From positions 186,001 through 250,000 of the forward strand of contig NZ_VDTC01000002.1 in the NCBI RefSeq assembly GCF_007672725.1: DNA of 64,000 bases, read 5' to 3'. Shown piece after piece: positions 1 to 10,669 of the stretch. The notes beneath the pieces were generated by a model that was not told the DNA's origin, did not search any database, and saw nothing but the letters and a program-made list of their open reading frames with translations. Each line of letters starts with the position of its first letter. Positions within the stretch are counted from its first letter, which is position 1. Both the position numbers and the translations under genes were made by a program. The DNA is from Corynebacterium aurimucosum ATCC 700975. Its GTDB lineage: Bacteria > Actinomycetota > Actinomycetes > Mycobacteriales > Mycobacteriaceae.

Positions 1-1092
1 CTGCCAGAAGGTCATATCAAAGCAGGTCTGCGTGCTATCCACCGGCTTGATAGCCTGCCGAAAGTCAAAGCCATACAAGACACCTTGTGCCTGCTCGACA
101 TCGAGTCCTTGATTGCTATTGATCAGCCCATGTCGGCCCTGACAGCCCTGACGGATGAAACCCTGGATTTTATCGACACCATCCTGGCTGACTTTTTCAC
201 CCCTTCGAAACCCAATCAGGCTTTTCCTACACGTAGCCAAATCAGGCGTAAAGTCCGCGATATATGTAAAACCCTGGATGACTCCATCGCTTTTCGTGAT
301 ACCCGCCCCAAGGATGCCTACCGGTTTTCTTCTAATGGCACCTCCGCCTGGCTAGAACTCCAAGTTACTGAAGATACCGGCATTAAACTCGATGCCTTCA
401 TCCACCAAACCGCTGCCAAGCACGACCTGACGATTCCGGATGCTGTCAAGAAACTACTGTCCGGTGAGATTGAGCCTCCAGCCGCTGTGGTGCTACACAC
501 CTATCAGGCCTGCGATATTGAGAATGCCCCAACCTTTATTGAAGGCTTCGGCTGGCGCCAAGAAGCCATGCCGCATGATAAAACCCGGGACTTAACCGGC
601 GAGGTAGCCGAAGCAGACGGCTACCAACCGGGCCTGATTATGCGCAAACACGTCGAAGGCCGCGACGGGACCTGCCGAGTCGGCGGGTGTGAAGAGCCAG
701 CCTTTATTACCCAGTTAGACCACCGACACAACTGGGCTGAAGGCGGGCCAACACATCCGAAGAACCTGGCATGTTTATGCCAAGGACACCACAACATGAA
801 AACCGATGGCACCTTAAAATACTTCCTGGACCCCTACAGTGGGGATGTTATCTGGCTTTTCGCTGACGGTACCTGGACCATCAACGAAGCAGAAGGCCCC
901 CTGGCACCAAAACAGAAACGGTGGGCGCAAACAGTCGCCCAACACATCACCGCCACCAGGAAACGTGTGCGTGAAGAAGCCCAACACCTCAAACAAGAAC
1001 TCGACGACTACGCACAACAACAAGCCAAAACCAAAGCCAACACCGAAGCCGAAACCCAGACCGACACCGGTGACGAGGACATCCCCTTCTAA
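1..1092 (+). CDS. DUF222/13E12-type HNH endonuclease, 5' end missing
   Basis: The frame is open from base 1, so the start lies upstream of the window and about 363 residues of the C-terminal part are visible. An HNH nuclease module sits at about bases 665-800: a Cys pair (CRVGGC), LDHRHNWAEGG, then CLCQGHH, which supplies the zinc ligands and the His-Asn-His metal centre. The preceding DUF222-like region is alpha-helical and acidic. The C-terminus is a Lys/Gln/Glu/Thr-rich tail. This family is multicopy in corynebacteria and mycobacteria; its substrate is not settled, and both a selfish-element and a host-nuclease role have been considered. No transposase lies nearby. Family assignment is firm; function is not. 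Confidence 0.85.
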   Translation: MPEGHIKAGLRAIHRLDSLPKVKAIQDTLCLLDIESLIAIDQPMSALTALTDETLDFIDTILADFFTPSKPNQAFPTRSQIRRKVRDICKTLDDSIAFRDTRPKDAYRFSSNGTSAWLELQVTEDTGIKLDAFIHQTAAKHDLTIPDAVKKLLSGEIEPPAAVVLHTYQACDIENAPTFIEGFGWRQEAMPHDKTRDLTGEVAEADGYQPGLIMRKHVEGRDGTCRVGGCEEPAFITQLDHRHNWAEGGPTHPKNLACLCQGHHNMKTDGTLKYFLDPYSGDVIWLFADGTWTINEAEGPLAPKQKRWAQTVAQHITATRKRVREEAQHLKQELDDYAQQQAKTKANTEAETQTDTGDEDIPF

Positions 1093-1096
1093 ACCC

Positions 1097-1229
1097 CGTC
1101 GATTCAAACGACGACGATGACGAAGAACAGGGGGCCTAGCCCTCGTTGAATCAAACGACGACACCACACTCCAAACAACCGAAAGGACAAGAAACCAAGA
1201 ACACACCCACCGTCGAAAAGAACGACGAC
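1097..1229. repeat. Three 19-bp dyad repeats downstream of the HNH gene
   Basis: Copies lie at 1097-1115 (CGTCGATTCAAACGACGAC), 1144-1162 (CGTTGAATCAAACGACGAC) and 1211-1229 (CGTCGAAAAGAACGACGAC). Each can fold as CGTYG...CGACG with a 7- to 9-nt loop. The surrounding 200 bp (1093-1300) holds no gene. The repeats could be weak terminators, RNA processing sites or protein-binding sites; the sequence does not decide. Confidence 0.6.
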
Positions 1230-1300
1230 TGTATCACTCAGCCCTAGTCAGGTCTCCCCTGCTGCAGACAGGGCCGCCGGCGTGGTTTCGTCATGCTCGT

Positions 1301-1306
1301 TAATAT
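1301..1306 (+). promoter_or_regulatory. -10 hexamer for the VOC gene (leaderless)
   Basis: TAATAT is followed by 7 nt and then the ATG at 1314. This spacing matches the leaderless pattern seen at many other genes in the window and argues for the 1314 start over the ATG codons at 1293 and 1305. Confidence 0.5.
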
Positions 1307-1313
1307 GGGGCGA

Positions 1314-1703
1314 ATGCAGATCTACATTGCTTCAATACCTGTCGATGACGTTGCTCGCGCGCACGACTTCTATGTCAATACGCTCGGCTTTCGAGTCAAG
1401 GACGATGTGACCCACGGAGACTTTCGATGGCTCACGGTGACCAATGCTGAAGGTCAAGGAAATACGCAGCTCCTCCTCGAGCCTAAGGCCCACCCGGCGT
1501 CCAAGGACTACGCAGCAGCGCTCAAGGCCGATGGCATTCCTGCCACCCAGTTCTTGTCCGCAGACGTGGAGAAGGAATATAGGGAACTCACTGAAAAGGG
1601 CGTGGATTTCACTATGGAGCCCACCGACGTCGGCCCCTCTATCATCGCTGTCTTCGACGACACCGTAGGAAACCTCATCCAAGTTGTACAGCTTAAGAGA
1701 TAG
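1314..1703 (+). CDS. VOC (glyoxalase/bleomycin-resistance fold) family protein
   Basis: A 129-residue protein with a single vicinal-oxygen-chelate module. It opens with MQIYIASIPVDDVARAHDFY and ends with the typical IIAVFDDTVGNLIQVVQL strand. Members bind a metal and act as dimers in isomerase, dioxygenase, drug-sequestering or non-catalytic roles; the substrate cannot be read here. The start at 1314 was chosen because a TAATAT hexamer lies 7 nt upstream; in-frame ATGs at 1293 and 1305 would add up to 7 residues. The gene stands alone between the HNH gene and a decayed lipoprotein gene. Confidence 0.8.
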   Translation: MQIYIASIPVDDVARAHDFYVNTLGFRVKDDVTHGDFRWLTVTNAEGQGNTQLLLEPKAHPASKDYAAALKADGIPATQFLSADVEKEYRELTEKGVDFTMEPTDVGPSIIAVFDDTVGNLIQVVQLKR

Positions 1704-1721
1704 CGAAATTGTCGCGCCTAG

Positions 1722-2159
1722 TTTCTTTCCGCTTCCATCATCGCAATCATCACCGCTGTATGTATCATGCCGCTGGGCGGATGCACGGATCGCGGCGCGG
1801 ATACGTTACCGGCGCCGCTGGTCAGCACGATTCCGTCGAGCACAAGCACCGCCGATGCACCGCAGCAGTCCAGTGACACGCAGGCCCCCTTCCCGGCAGG
1901 TAGCCAATGCCGCTGCTTTAAGGAAGCGCTTTTCTCAACCTGGGAATCGAAGGCACCCCGCGGCCTTCCACGCCTGAGCTTGAAGAAAAAATATATGAAG
2001 CCGGGAAATACACCTGGTGCCGGCGTGGTGAGCGAAGTCGTATAAACCACCTCATTCGAGGCACAAACCCAACTGGTCATTGGACTGAAAAAGAAGACGC
2101 CGTACTCGGTGACTTTCCTTGAGCACCCCAAGCGCTTGGTACTCGACTTCCAAGAATAG
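1722..2159 (+). pseudogene. Remnant of an AMIN-like lipoprotein gene
   Basis: From base 1722 one frame reads FLSASIIAIITAVC then IMPLGGC, a lipoprotein signal peptide with an LGGC lipobox, followed by a Ser/Thr/Pro/Ala linker, but no start codon is in frame; LSRLVSF lies in the frame beginning at TTG 1709, implying a frameshift inside the signal peptide. Further on, another frame reads GSAFLNLGIEGTP then ELEEKIYEAGKYT, and the first frame resumes with PGAGVVSEVV, a TAA at 2043-2045, then TTSFEAQTQLVIGLKKKTPY and a stop at 2157-2159. The C-terminal part resembles the AMIN-like domain of secreted actinobacterial lipoproteins. A missing middle, two frameshifts and an in-frame stop make it non-functional. 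The family call is from memory of its motifs. Confidence 0.7.
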
Positions 2160-2176
2160 CGGCCGCGGCAACGCTA

Positions 2177-2219
2177 AGGGCCCTGCCTCAGCTATCTATG
2201 AGCTGGGTGGCAGGGCCCT
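2177..2219 (-). terminator. Hairpin terminator after pnp
   Basis: AGGGCCCTGCC at 2177-2187 pairs with GGCAGGGCCCT at 2209-2219, with an inner CAGCT/AGCTG pairing. It lies 31 bp beyond the pnp stop on the minus strand. The trailing T-run is short. Confidence 0.7.
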
Positions 2220-2249
2220 CGTCCTAGTAGTTCCTAGGCGATCTGAGGA

Positions 2250-4520
2250 TTAGTCCTCCTCAACCGGAACCAGGGAAATCTTGCCGCGGTTATCAATGTC
2301 CGCGATTTCAACCTGGATCTTGTCACCAACGTTGACGACGTCCTCGACCTTTTCGATGCGATCGTCGCCGCCCAGCTTCGAGATGTGCACCAAGCCATCG
2401 CGGCCCGGGGTCAGGGAGACGAAGGCGCCGAAAGCGACAGTCTTGACCACGGTGCCGAGGAAACGCTCGCCCACCTTCGGTAGCTGCGGGTTAGCGATGC
2501 CATTTACTCGCTCAATAGCTGCCTCAGCGGCTTCGCCGGTAGCGGCAGAGATATACACCGTGCCGTCTTCCTCAATGGAGACATCGGCACCGGTCTCCTC
2601 GGTGATTGCGTTGATGGTCTTGCCCTTCGGGCCAATGAGCTCACCAATCTTGTTCACCGGAATGGTCACAGAGGTAATGCGCGGAGCCAGACCAGACATC
2701 TCATCAGGGCCTTCGATGACCTCAGCCATGGTGTCAAGGATGGCGGCACGGGCGTCGCGGGCTTGCTCGAGGGCGTCGGCAAGCACGTGCGAAGGAATGC
2801 CGTCCAACTTAGTATCCAGCTGCAGTGCAGTGATGAACTCGGAGGTGCCGGCGACCTTGAAGTCCATATCGCCGAAAGCGTCCTCAGCGCCGAGAATATC
2901 GGTGAGCGCCAAGAACTTTTCCTTGCCATTGACCTCACCGGAAACAAGGCCCATGGCGATACCTGCCACCGGTGCCTTCAGCGGAACGCCCGCGTTGTAG
3001 AGGGACAGGGTGGATGCACAGACGGAACCCATGGAGGTGGAACCGTTGGAGCCGAGGGCCTCAGAAACCTGGCGGATGGCATAAGGGAAATTCTCGCGGG
3101 ACGGGATAACCGGCAGCAAGGCACGCTCAGCCAGAGCACCGTGGCCGATTTCGCGGCGCTTCGGGGAGCCCACACGGCCGGTCTCACCGGTGGAATACGG
3201 CGGGAAGTTGTAGTGGTGCATGTAGCGCTTGGACTCCACTGGGGTCAGGGAGTCGATCTGCTGTTCCATCTTGAGCATGTCCAGGGTGGTCACACCCAGA
3301 ATCTGGGTCTCACCGCGCTCAAAGAGGGAGGAACCATGGGCGCGCGGAACGAGATCGACCTCAACGCCGAGGTCACGGATATCGGTGACGCCGCGGCCAT
3401 CGATGCGGAATCCTTCAGTGAGGATCTTGTTGCGGACGATGGCCTTCATCACGGCATTGAATGCATTGCGGATCTGCTTGGAAGCATCGGCCTCGTCGAG
3501 GTCATCAAAGTCCTCGATGAGCTGTGCCTCAACCTGCTCCATGTAGTCATTGGTAGCATCGTCGCGGTCCTGCTTGCCCGGGATGGTAAGCAGCTTCTCC
3601 AGCTTCTTGGAGGCAGCCTTTTCGACAGCAGCGTAGACATCATCACCATAGGCCGGGAAGAGCGGGAATTCCTGGGTCTCCTTCGCGGCGCGCTCGGCCA
3701 GGCCTGCCTGTGCTTCGCACAGGGTCTTAATGAAAGGCTTGGCAGCCTCAAGACCCTCAGCCACGGTGGATTCCTGCGGAGCCGGGGCACCTTCCTTGAT
3801 GCGCTCGGCCACGTTCACGCCGGCGCCCGCCTCCACCATCATGATGGCAACGTCGTCCTTGCGGCCCTTCTTCACGATGCGGCCGGCAACGACCATCTCG
3901 AAGAGAGCACGCTCGTGCTGCTCGTTGTTCGGGAAGGCCACCCACTGTCCCTTCGGGTGCTTGTCATCGGCAATCAGCGCCATGCGCACGCCACCCACCG
4001 GGCCAGAAACCGGCAGGCCGGAGAGCTGAGTGGAGGCAGAAGCACCGTTGATGGCAACGACGTCGTAGTACTCCTCCGGGTCCATGGAGAGGACCGTGAC
4101 AACGACCTGAACCTCGTTGCGCAAACCCTTCACGAAGGTCGGACGCAGCGGGCGGTCGATGAGGCGGCAGGCCAGGATAGCTTCGGTGGAAGGACGGCCC
4201 TCGCGGCGGAAGAAGGAGCCCGGGATCTTACCCGCGGCGTACATGCGCTCTTCCACATCCACGGTCAGCGGGAAGAAGTCGAAGCCCTCACGCGGCTGGT
4301 TGGAAGCGGTGGTCGTGGACAGCAGCATGGTGTCCTCGTCCAGGTAGGTGGTCACGGAGCCACCAGCCTGTCGGGCAAGCTGGCCCGTCTCAAAACGGAT
4401 AGTACGGGTGCCGAAATCGCCGTTATCCAGGGTGGCGATGGCCTCGGTAATGCCGTAGTCCTCGTCGATTGCGAACTCGACGGAGTTGTTCGTTTGATTC
4501 TTAGCGTTCTTAGCGCTCAT
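2250..4520 (-). CDS. pnp: Polyribonucleotide nucleotidyltransferase (PNPase / GpsI)
   Basis: A 756-residue phosphorolytic 3'-5' exoribonuclease; actinobacterial members have also been described as guanosine pentaphosphate synthetase (GpsI). Visible in order: a first RNase PH core with FETG and a [15 protein letters not shown] motif, an all-alpha linker, a second RNase PH core (RRTHG-like region, RREIGHG, GSVCA), a KH domain ([11 protein letters not shown]) and a C-terminal S1 domain ([17 protein letters not shown]). The start MSAKNAKNQ at 4520 was chosen over an in-frame ATG 69 bp upstream because AAGGAG lies 10 nt before it. It follows rpsO on the same strand, a widespread pairing. Confidence 0.97.
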   Translation of the reverse strand: MSAKNAKNQTNNSVEFAIDEDYGITEAIATLDNGDFGTRTIRFETGQLARQAGGSVTTYLDEDTMLLSTTTASNQPREGFDFFPLTVDVEERMYAAGKIPGSFFRREGRPSTEAILACRLIDRPLRPTFVKGLRNEVQVVVTVLSMDPEEYYDVVAINGASASTQLSGLPVSGPVGGVRMALIADDKHPKGQWVAFPNNEQHERALFEMVVAGRIVKKGRKDDVAIMMVEAGAGVNVAERIKEGAPAPQESTVAEGLEAAKPFIKTLCEAQAGLAERAAKETQEFPLFPAYGDDVYAAVEKAASKKLEKLLTIPGKQDRDDATNDYMEQVEAQLIEDFDDLDEADASKQIRNAFNAVMKAIVRNKILTEGFRIDGRGVTDIRDLGVEVDLVPRAHGSSLFERGETQILGVTTLDMLKMEQQIDSLTPVESKRYMHHYNFPPYSTGETGRVGSPKRREIGHGALAERALLPVIPSRENFPYAIRQVSEALGSNGSTSMGSVCASTLSLYNAGVPLKAPVAGIAMGLVSGEVNGKEKFLALTDILGAEDAFGDMDFKVAGTSEFITALQLDTKLDGIPSHVLADALEQARDARAAILDTMAEVIEGPDEMSGLAPRITSVTIPVNKIGELIGPKGKTINAITEETGADVSIEEDGTVYISAATGEAAEAAIERVNGIANPQLPKVGERFLGTVVKTVAFGAFVSLTPGRDGLVHISKLGGDDRIEKVEDVVNVGDKIQVEIADIDNRGKISLVPVEED

Positions 4521-4614
4521 GTATGAAACTCTCCTTGGAGCTGTCATGGCGATCTTCGGTGCCGCCTCTTCTTCGATGTTTTCTGACAACGCCCAAGGAT
4601 TTTAGCAGAAGGGA

Positions 4615-4645
4615 CAAGAAAACCCCCGCACACTTGGTGCGGGGG
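4615..4645 (-). terminator. Rho-independent terminator between rpsO and pnp
   Basis: CCCCCGCAC (4623-4631) pairs with GTGCGGGGG (4637-4645); on the minus strand it is followed by TTTTCTTG. It would end or attenuate rpsO transcripts before pnp. Confidence 0.8.
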
Positions 4646-4661
4646 CTAAAAAGTCGAGCGC

Positions 4662-4931
4662 TTAGCGGCGCAGACCCAGGCGAGAAATCAGGTCGCGGTA
4701 ACGGTCAACGTCGTTAGCGGCCAGGTACTTCAGCAGGCCACGACGGCGACCAACCATGAGCAGCAGACCACGACGGGAGTGGTGATCGTGCTTGTGGTCC
4801 TTGAGGTGCTCGGTGAGGTTGTTGATGCGGGAAGTCAGCAGCGCAACCTGTGCCTCCGGGGAACCGGTGTCGGTCTCGTGCAGGCCGTACTCCTTGAGGA
4901 TTTCAGCCTTCTTCTCGGTGCTCAAAGCCAT
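4662..4931 (-). CDS. rpsO: 30S ribosomal protein S15
   Basis: An 89-residue protein of the usual S15 length. It has the four-helix S15 pattern with [15 protein letters not shown], the [12 protein letters not shown] segment that contacts 16S rRNA, and a C-terminal [12 protein letters not shown]. It binds the central domain of 16S rRNA early in small-subunit assembly. It has its own promoter inside the end of the upstream nucleoside hydrolase gene and a structured leader, then a terminator before pnp. S15 represses its own translation in several bacteria. Confidence 0.98.
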   Translation of the reverse strand: MALSTEKKAEILKEYGLHETDTGSPEAQVALLTSRINNLTEHLKDHKHDHHSRRGLLLMVGRRRGLLKYLAANDVDRYRDLISRLGLRR

Positions 4932-5035
4932 GGAAAAATCTCCTATTGTATTTCAGTCCACATGAAATGTTGCGCCTGAAAGGCGCTGCCCGTGACTACT
5001 GCGGACCGCAGTCAGCAAGCCGAAGTAGAAGTATA
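4932..5035 (-). promoter_or_regulatory. rpsO promoter and structured leader
   Basis: On the minus strand a TATACT -10 lies at 5035-5030 with TTGATG about 18 nt upstream. The roughly 95-nt leader holds two hairpins: ACTGCGG/CCGCAGT (about 4998-5012) and GCGCC/GGCGC (about 4972-4986), then AATAGGAGA before the start codon. The -10 lies inside the last codons of the upstream gene. An S15-binding autoregulatory leader is possible but is inference. Confidence 0.55.
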
Positions 5036-5929
5036 GAGGCTGCCCAGCTTCGACATCAAATCCTCGACGAAGCGCGCGTCGTCGACAGCAACGGCCACGC
5101 GGGTGGTGGGGTTATCCAGGCGTTCCGGGTCACCGATGGTGCGCCCGTTCTCCTCACACCGCAGATTGAGGTCGAGGCATGTGACCAGCGAAGGATCGGC
5201 TGCCACAGCCACCGCCAAGGGATCGTGGAGCCCACAACCGCCGAGGTGCGGAGAGGTCGTTTTGTAGGCGCGGATGTAGTAATCCACGATGTCCGCGTAG
5301 ATCCGGCCCGTCCGTGTTCCTCGCCACTGTTTCGTATGCTCCGTGGTGAGCAACGTGCGCAGCGTGACATCGAGCCCCACCATCGTGAGGTTCTGTGCAT
5401 GGTGGAAGACATAGTCCGTGGCTTGGGGATCTTGGAAGACGTTGGCCTCGGCATAAGGAGTGACGTTTCCGGGTACGGTCAACGCGCCGCCCATCATCAC
5501 GATGCGGGCGTTGCGGGCAAAGTCCGGGTCCTCGCGCATGGCGGCCGCAATGCTTGTCGACGGCCCCGTCGGCACTATAACCAGGTCCTCGCCATGCTCG
5601 CGGACCGAACGGACAAGAAAGCCCACTGCATCCTCGTATGCCTTGCGGCGCGGCGGTGGCAAGAGAACCTCGCCGAGTCCGTTGCGCCCATGGATAAACG
5701 CCGAAATGGGAGCCACGTTAAAGCCTGGCCGGGTCGGGCCGGTGAAGACGGGGACATCTTCGGCGTCGAGAAGCTCGAGCAACGCCAGCGAGTTGCGCAC
5801 GCCCAACGCCACTGGAACGTTGCCATAGGTACCCGTAACTCCGATCAACTCGAGGTCGGGGTGTGCAACGGCATAGGCGAGCGCAAGGGCGTCGTCGATT
5901 CCGGTGTCGAGGTCGAGGATGATCTTCAT
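5012..5929 (-). CDS. Nucleoside hydrolase (IunH/RihA-type)
   Basis: A 305-residue member of the inosine-uridine preferring nucleoside N-ribohydrolase family, which cleaves nucleosides to base plus ribose for salvage. It opens with MKIILDLDTGIDDALAL, the calcium-binding DxDxxxDD cluster, has GVTGTYGNV soon after, MMGGALTVPGN in the middle and a C-terminal LHDPLAVAVA with the conserved HD. Its ATG follows directly on the ribF stop, so the two are co-transcribed and probably translationally coupled. Base preference cannot be predicted. Confidence 0.9.
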   Translation of the reverse strand: MKIILDLDTGIDDALALAYAVAHPDLELIGVTGTYGNVPVALGVRNSLALLELLDAEDVPVFTGPTRPGFNVAPISAFIHGRNGLGEVLLPPPRRKAYEDAVGFLVRSVREHGEDLVIVPTGPSTSIAAAMREDPDFARNARIVMMGGALTVPGNVTPYAEANVFQDPQATDYVFHHAQNLTMVGLDVTLRTLLTTEHTKQWRGTRTGRIYADIVDYYIRAYKTTSPHLGGCGLHDPLAVAVAADPSLVTCLDLNLRCEENGRTIGDPERLDNPTTRVAVAVDDARFVEDLMSKLGSLYTSTSAC

Positions 5930-7837
<1,908 letters not shown>

Positions 7838-7841
<4 letters not shown>

Positions 7842-8512
7842 TTCTCAAAGTTGAGCGCCGGGACGGCGGCAGAGACGATGACATAGCCGTCCCGAATAAT
7901 CCAGTGGCCGGTAATGAACGGCACCGGGGTCGGTCGCGCTAGGAGGTAGGAGACTAAAGTTCCGTCGAGGCGCAAGTCAATTTCGGCCTGATCGAAATCG
8001 AGCCACCGCCGCGTCATGGGGAACCACGTCTTGTAGGTGGCTTCCTTCGCACAAAACAACAGGCGGTCCGGGCAGGAGATGCCCGCCGCGCGGAGGCGGG
8101 CTAGCTGCGGCATCTCCCCTGGCCGGGCGATCATCGTCAACACGTGTTCCGGCAAGGGCTCCGCTGGCTCGGCGTCGAGTCCCATCGAGCGCACGTGTGT
8201 GGTGGGCGCTGCCACCGCTGCGCGCAAACCCTCGGTGTGCGTCATCGATCCCGTGTAGCCCTCCGGCCACAGCGGCATGCCCCGCTCACCGCGCAGAATA
8301 GGTTCCTCGCCGGTGTAATTAAGCTCCTTCAGCGCGCGGTGAGCGCACCAGCGGGCATCCCCAAATTCCGACTTGCGGACGTCCACGGCCTGCGAGACCA
8401 CAGCGCGCTCCTCAGGGGATAGGTGATGGAAATTGAGGAGATTAGTCATCGACTCATCCGTGCGCACGTAGCAGTAGCGCGCAGACTCTGGGAAGAGGGA
8501 AGGCTCAAGCAT
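7838..8512 (-). CDS. pptT: 4'-phosphopantetheinyl transferase (PptT-type)
   Basis: A 224-residue Sfp/EntD-class enzyme that moves phosphopantetheine from CoA onto a Ser of carrier proteins, which mycolate and other lipid synthesis needs. It shows RWCAHRALKEL, GERGMPLWPEGYTGSMTHTEG (CoA and substrate loop), the metal site GLDAEPAEPLPEHV, and FCAKEATYKTWFP (the FxxKEAxyK motif). The start MLEPSLFPESARYCYV at 8512 was chosen because it overlaps the upstream stop in ATGCTTGA; an in-frame ATG at 8593 would lie well inside the neighbour. It is the last gene of the long minus-strand operon. Confidence 0.92.
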
Positions 8513-9326
8513 GCTCGGCCCTCCCCGTCGTCTCATCGATGGTGAGCACCGGATACGGCCACTGCTGGAGGCCACCGTGTGCCTGCCATTCACGCGGATA
8601 CCCTAGCGAAACCTCGATGTGGTCCACGCCATCAATATTGGCTCGGTTTGGCATGTGAAGATGTCCATAGACCACGGCTTTGGCGTTGTAGCGCCGCGGC
8701 CACGAGCGCGTGTGGCGGGTACCGCACCACAAGGCCACTTCGGGCCAGCGCAAGTAGAGGGTCGGCTCCTGGACCAATGGCCAGTGATTGATGAGGACGG
8801 TCTCCCCTTCCACCCGGGACAGGCGCTTAATTGAATAGGCCAGCCGGTCCCAGCACCAAGCACGCACATCGACGAAGGGGGCAATGGCGAATTCATCGGT
8901 CATGACGATTTGCTTTTGCTTTGCGCTCGCAAGCTCTTGTTCGACCGTGGTCCCCGGCGGGCGAAAGCTGTAATCGTACAGCGTAAACAGCGGGACGACG
9001 GTCACTCCTCCGAAGACCGGATAAGGATCCTCTGGGGTAATCACGCCGATCTCACGGCAGCCTTCAACAAGCCGGTCGTATTTTGCGCGCCCCCTAAATG
9101 CGTCCTGTCCCCGAGAAAAGAGCTCATGGTTGCCGGGCACCCAAATGACGGTGGCATAGCGGTTCTTCAGCCGCGCCAAGGTGTTGATCACCAGGTCAAT
9201 GCGCTCGGCAACGTCCCCTGCGACAATCAACCAGTCATGGGGATTCGGTGGCACGAGTTCATCGATGCGCTCACCGTTGACTCGCACCGCCGCGTGGAGA
9301 TCGGAGACGGCCCACAGAGTGGTCAT
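8505..9326 (-). CDS. pptH: Metallophosphoesterase, probable phosphopantetheinyl hydrolase
   Basis: A 273-residue calcineurin-like phosphoesterase. Metal-binding motifs are in order: DLHAA (residues 9-13), VAGDVAER, WVPGNHELF, a NHWPL block and a C-terminal YGHLHMP. AAGGAGG lies 5 nt before the start. The gene overlaps pptT by 8 bp. In Mycobacterium tuberculosis the gene next to pptT (Rv2795c, PptH) encodes a hydrolase that removes phosphopantetheine from carrier proteins, opposing PptT; the shared order truB-pptT-phosphoesterase makes orthology likely. The fold is certain; the specific substrate is inferred from context. Confidence 0.75.
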   Translation of the reverse strand: MTTLWAVSDLHAAVRVNGERIDELVPPNPHDWLIVAGDVAERIDLVINTLARLKNRYATVIWVPGNHELFSRGQDAFRGRAKYDRLVEGCREIGVITPEDPYPVFGGVTVVPLFTLYDYSFRPPGTTVEQELASAKQKQIVMTDEFAIAPFVDVRAWCWDRLAYSIKRLSRVEGETVLINHWPLVQEPTLYLRWPEVALWCGTRHTRSWPRRYNAKAVVYGHLHMPNRANIDGVDHIEVSLGYPREWQAHGGLQQWPYPVLTIDETTGRAEHA

Positions 9327-9370
9327 AATGCCTCCTTCACACGAACATTCCCTCTACTTCTACCACAGGC

Positions 9371-10669
9371 TTAGACCCGCGCCCACCGCATCGAGCGAAA
9401 GCGCCAGACGACGCCCACCATGCGGATGAAGATGAACGCGGCGATCCCGCCCCATACTCCACTAAGCCCGGTGCCTAGAGCAAAAGCCAACCAGACGCCG
9501 GGAAGGAAGCCTAGAAGTACCGACGCCAAGGTAAGCGTGCGAAGAAACGCTGCATCCCCAGCGCCGAGGAGAACGCCGTCCAAGGCGAAGACCACCCCGC
9601 CGATGATGACGAGGAAAGTCATAACCCACCAAGGCCCGGAGATCACCTCGAGGACTTCCGGGCTCGTGGTGAAAATCCGCGGGATGATCCCGGAACCCAG
9701 CGCAAGAATCACAGCAAGTCCAAGTGAGAAGGACGTCGAATAGAGCGTCACCTTTGTACCCACCGTGCGGGCGTAGCGCGCTGAGCCTGCACCCAGTGCC
9801 GCGCCGGTCAAGGCCTGGGCGGCGATCGCCAGGGAATCCAGTACAAGGGACAAAAAGTTCCACAACTGCATCAAGATTTGATGCGCGGCCAGTTGTGCGG
9901 TTCCGATGCGCGAAGCCACAGCTGCTGCGGATAGAAAGGCCACTTGAAAACTCAATGAACGCACAATGAGATCGCGCCCCAGCACAAGCTGCCGGCGTAC
10001 GACGCGCCAGCGGACTTCCCACGAGCCGGTATGTTCGCGGCGCAGTTCCCTGAGGAAGAATGCCGCGATGATTCCCATCCCCAACACCGTGGCTAAGGCG
10101 GACCCCTGTAGCCCCCACAAGTGCACGAAAATGGGCACTGCACTAGCGCCAGGAATCATACCTGCAAGTGTGAAGTACAGGGGCTTGCGGGTGTCTTGTA
10201 CACCTCGCATCCAACCGTTTCCAGCCATCGTGATGAGGGTAAAGGGAATCGCGATGGCGGCGATGCGCAGCCACTGTGCGGTCCCCTTCGCTGTTTCGGG
10301 GTTGCCGGTTAGCCAGGAGGCAAAGACCCCGGCGAAGAGCCACATAAGGAGCGCTAGGACGAGGCCGACGCCGACCGCAACCCAGGTAGCCTGAACGCCT
10401 TCGGCTACAGCTTCCTCACGTTTTCCTGCGCCGAACAAACGCGAAGCACGCGCGGTTGTGCCATAGGACAGGAAGGTCAGCTGGGTAGTGACCACCGAAT
10501 GGATCGTGGCCGCAGCCCCCAGCGAGGCCAGATCCTGCGCGCCTAACCGTCCCACTACCGCGGTGTCCAAAAGCAAATACAGCGGCATGGCCGCTAAGAC
10601 ACCCAAAGCGGGCACGGCGAGGCGGAAGACTTCCGCCGCAGAAACCTTGACTGGTTGCTCGGGTGCCAT
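9371..10669 (-). CDS. dinF: MATE-family efflux transporter (DinF-like)
   Basis: A 432-residue membrane protein with about 12 predicted helices, the MATE size. The N-terminal half has LLLDTAVVGRLGAQDLASLG, the conserved early MATE segment; the repeat half has SRIGTAQLAAHQILMQ. Such proteins export organic cations or drugs using H+ or Na+ gradients; DinF members have been tied to oxidative and bile stress. Its ATG follows the nrnA stop with no gap, so it is translated from the rimP-nusA-infB operon message. The substrate is unknown. Confidence 0.9.
   Translation of the reverse strand: MAPEQPVKVSAAEVFRLAVPALGVLAAMPLYLLLDTAVVGRLGAQDLASLGAAATIHSVVTTQLTFLSYGTTARASRLFGAGKREEAVAEGVQATWVAVGVGLVLALLMWLFAGVFASWLTGNPETAKGTAQWLRIAAIAIPFTLITMAGNGWMRGVQDTRKPLYFTLAGMIPGASAVPIFVHLWGLQGSALATVLGMGIIAAFFLRELRREHTGSWEVRWRVVRRQLVLGRDLIVRSLSFQVAFLSAAAVASRIGTAQLAAHQILMQLWNFLSLVLDSLAIAAQALTGAALGAGSARYARTVGTKVTLYSTSFSLGLAVILALGSGIIPRIFTTSPEVLEVISGPWWVMTFLVIIGGVVFALDGVLLGAGDAAFLRTLTLASVLLGFLPGVWLAFALGTGLSGVWGGIAAFIFIRMVGVVWRFRSMRWARV

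Noticed and set aside
1767..2045. 92-residue intact small protein gene
   Set aside because: The lipoprotein signal extends upstream of this ATG without a start, and the family's C-terminus continues after the stop, so it is part of a pseudogene.
2763..4526. 587-residue open frame opposite pnp
   Set aside because: It is antisense to a fully convincing PNPase, has no ribosome site or recognisable motif, and is a by-product of high-G+C codon usage.
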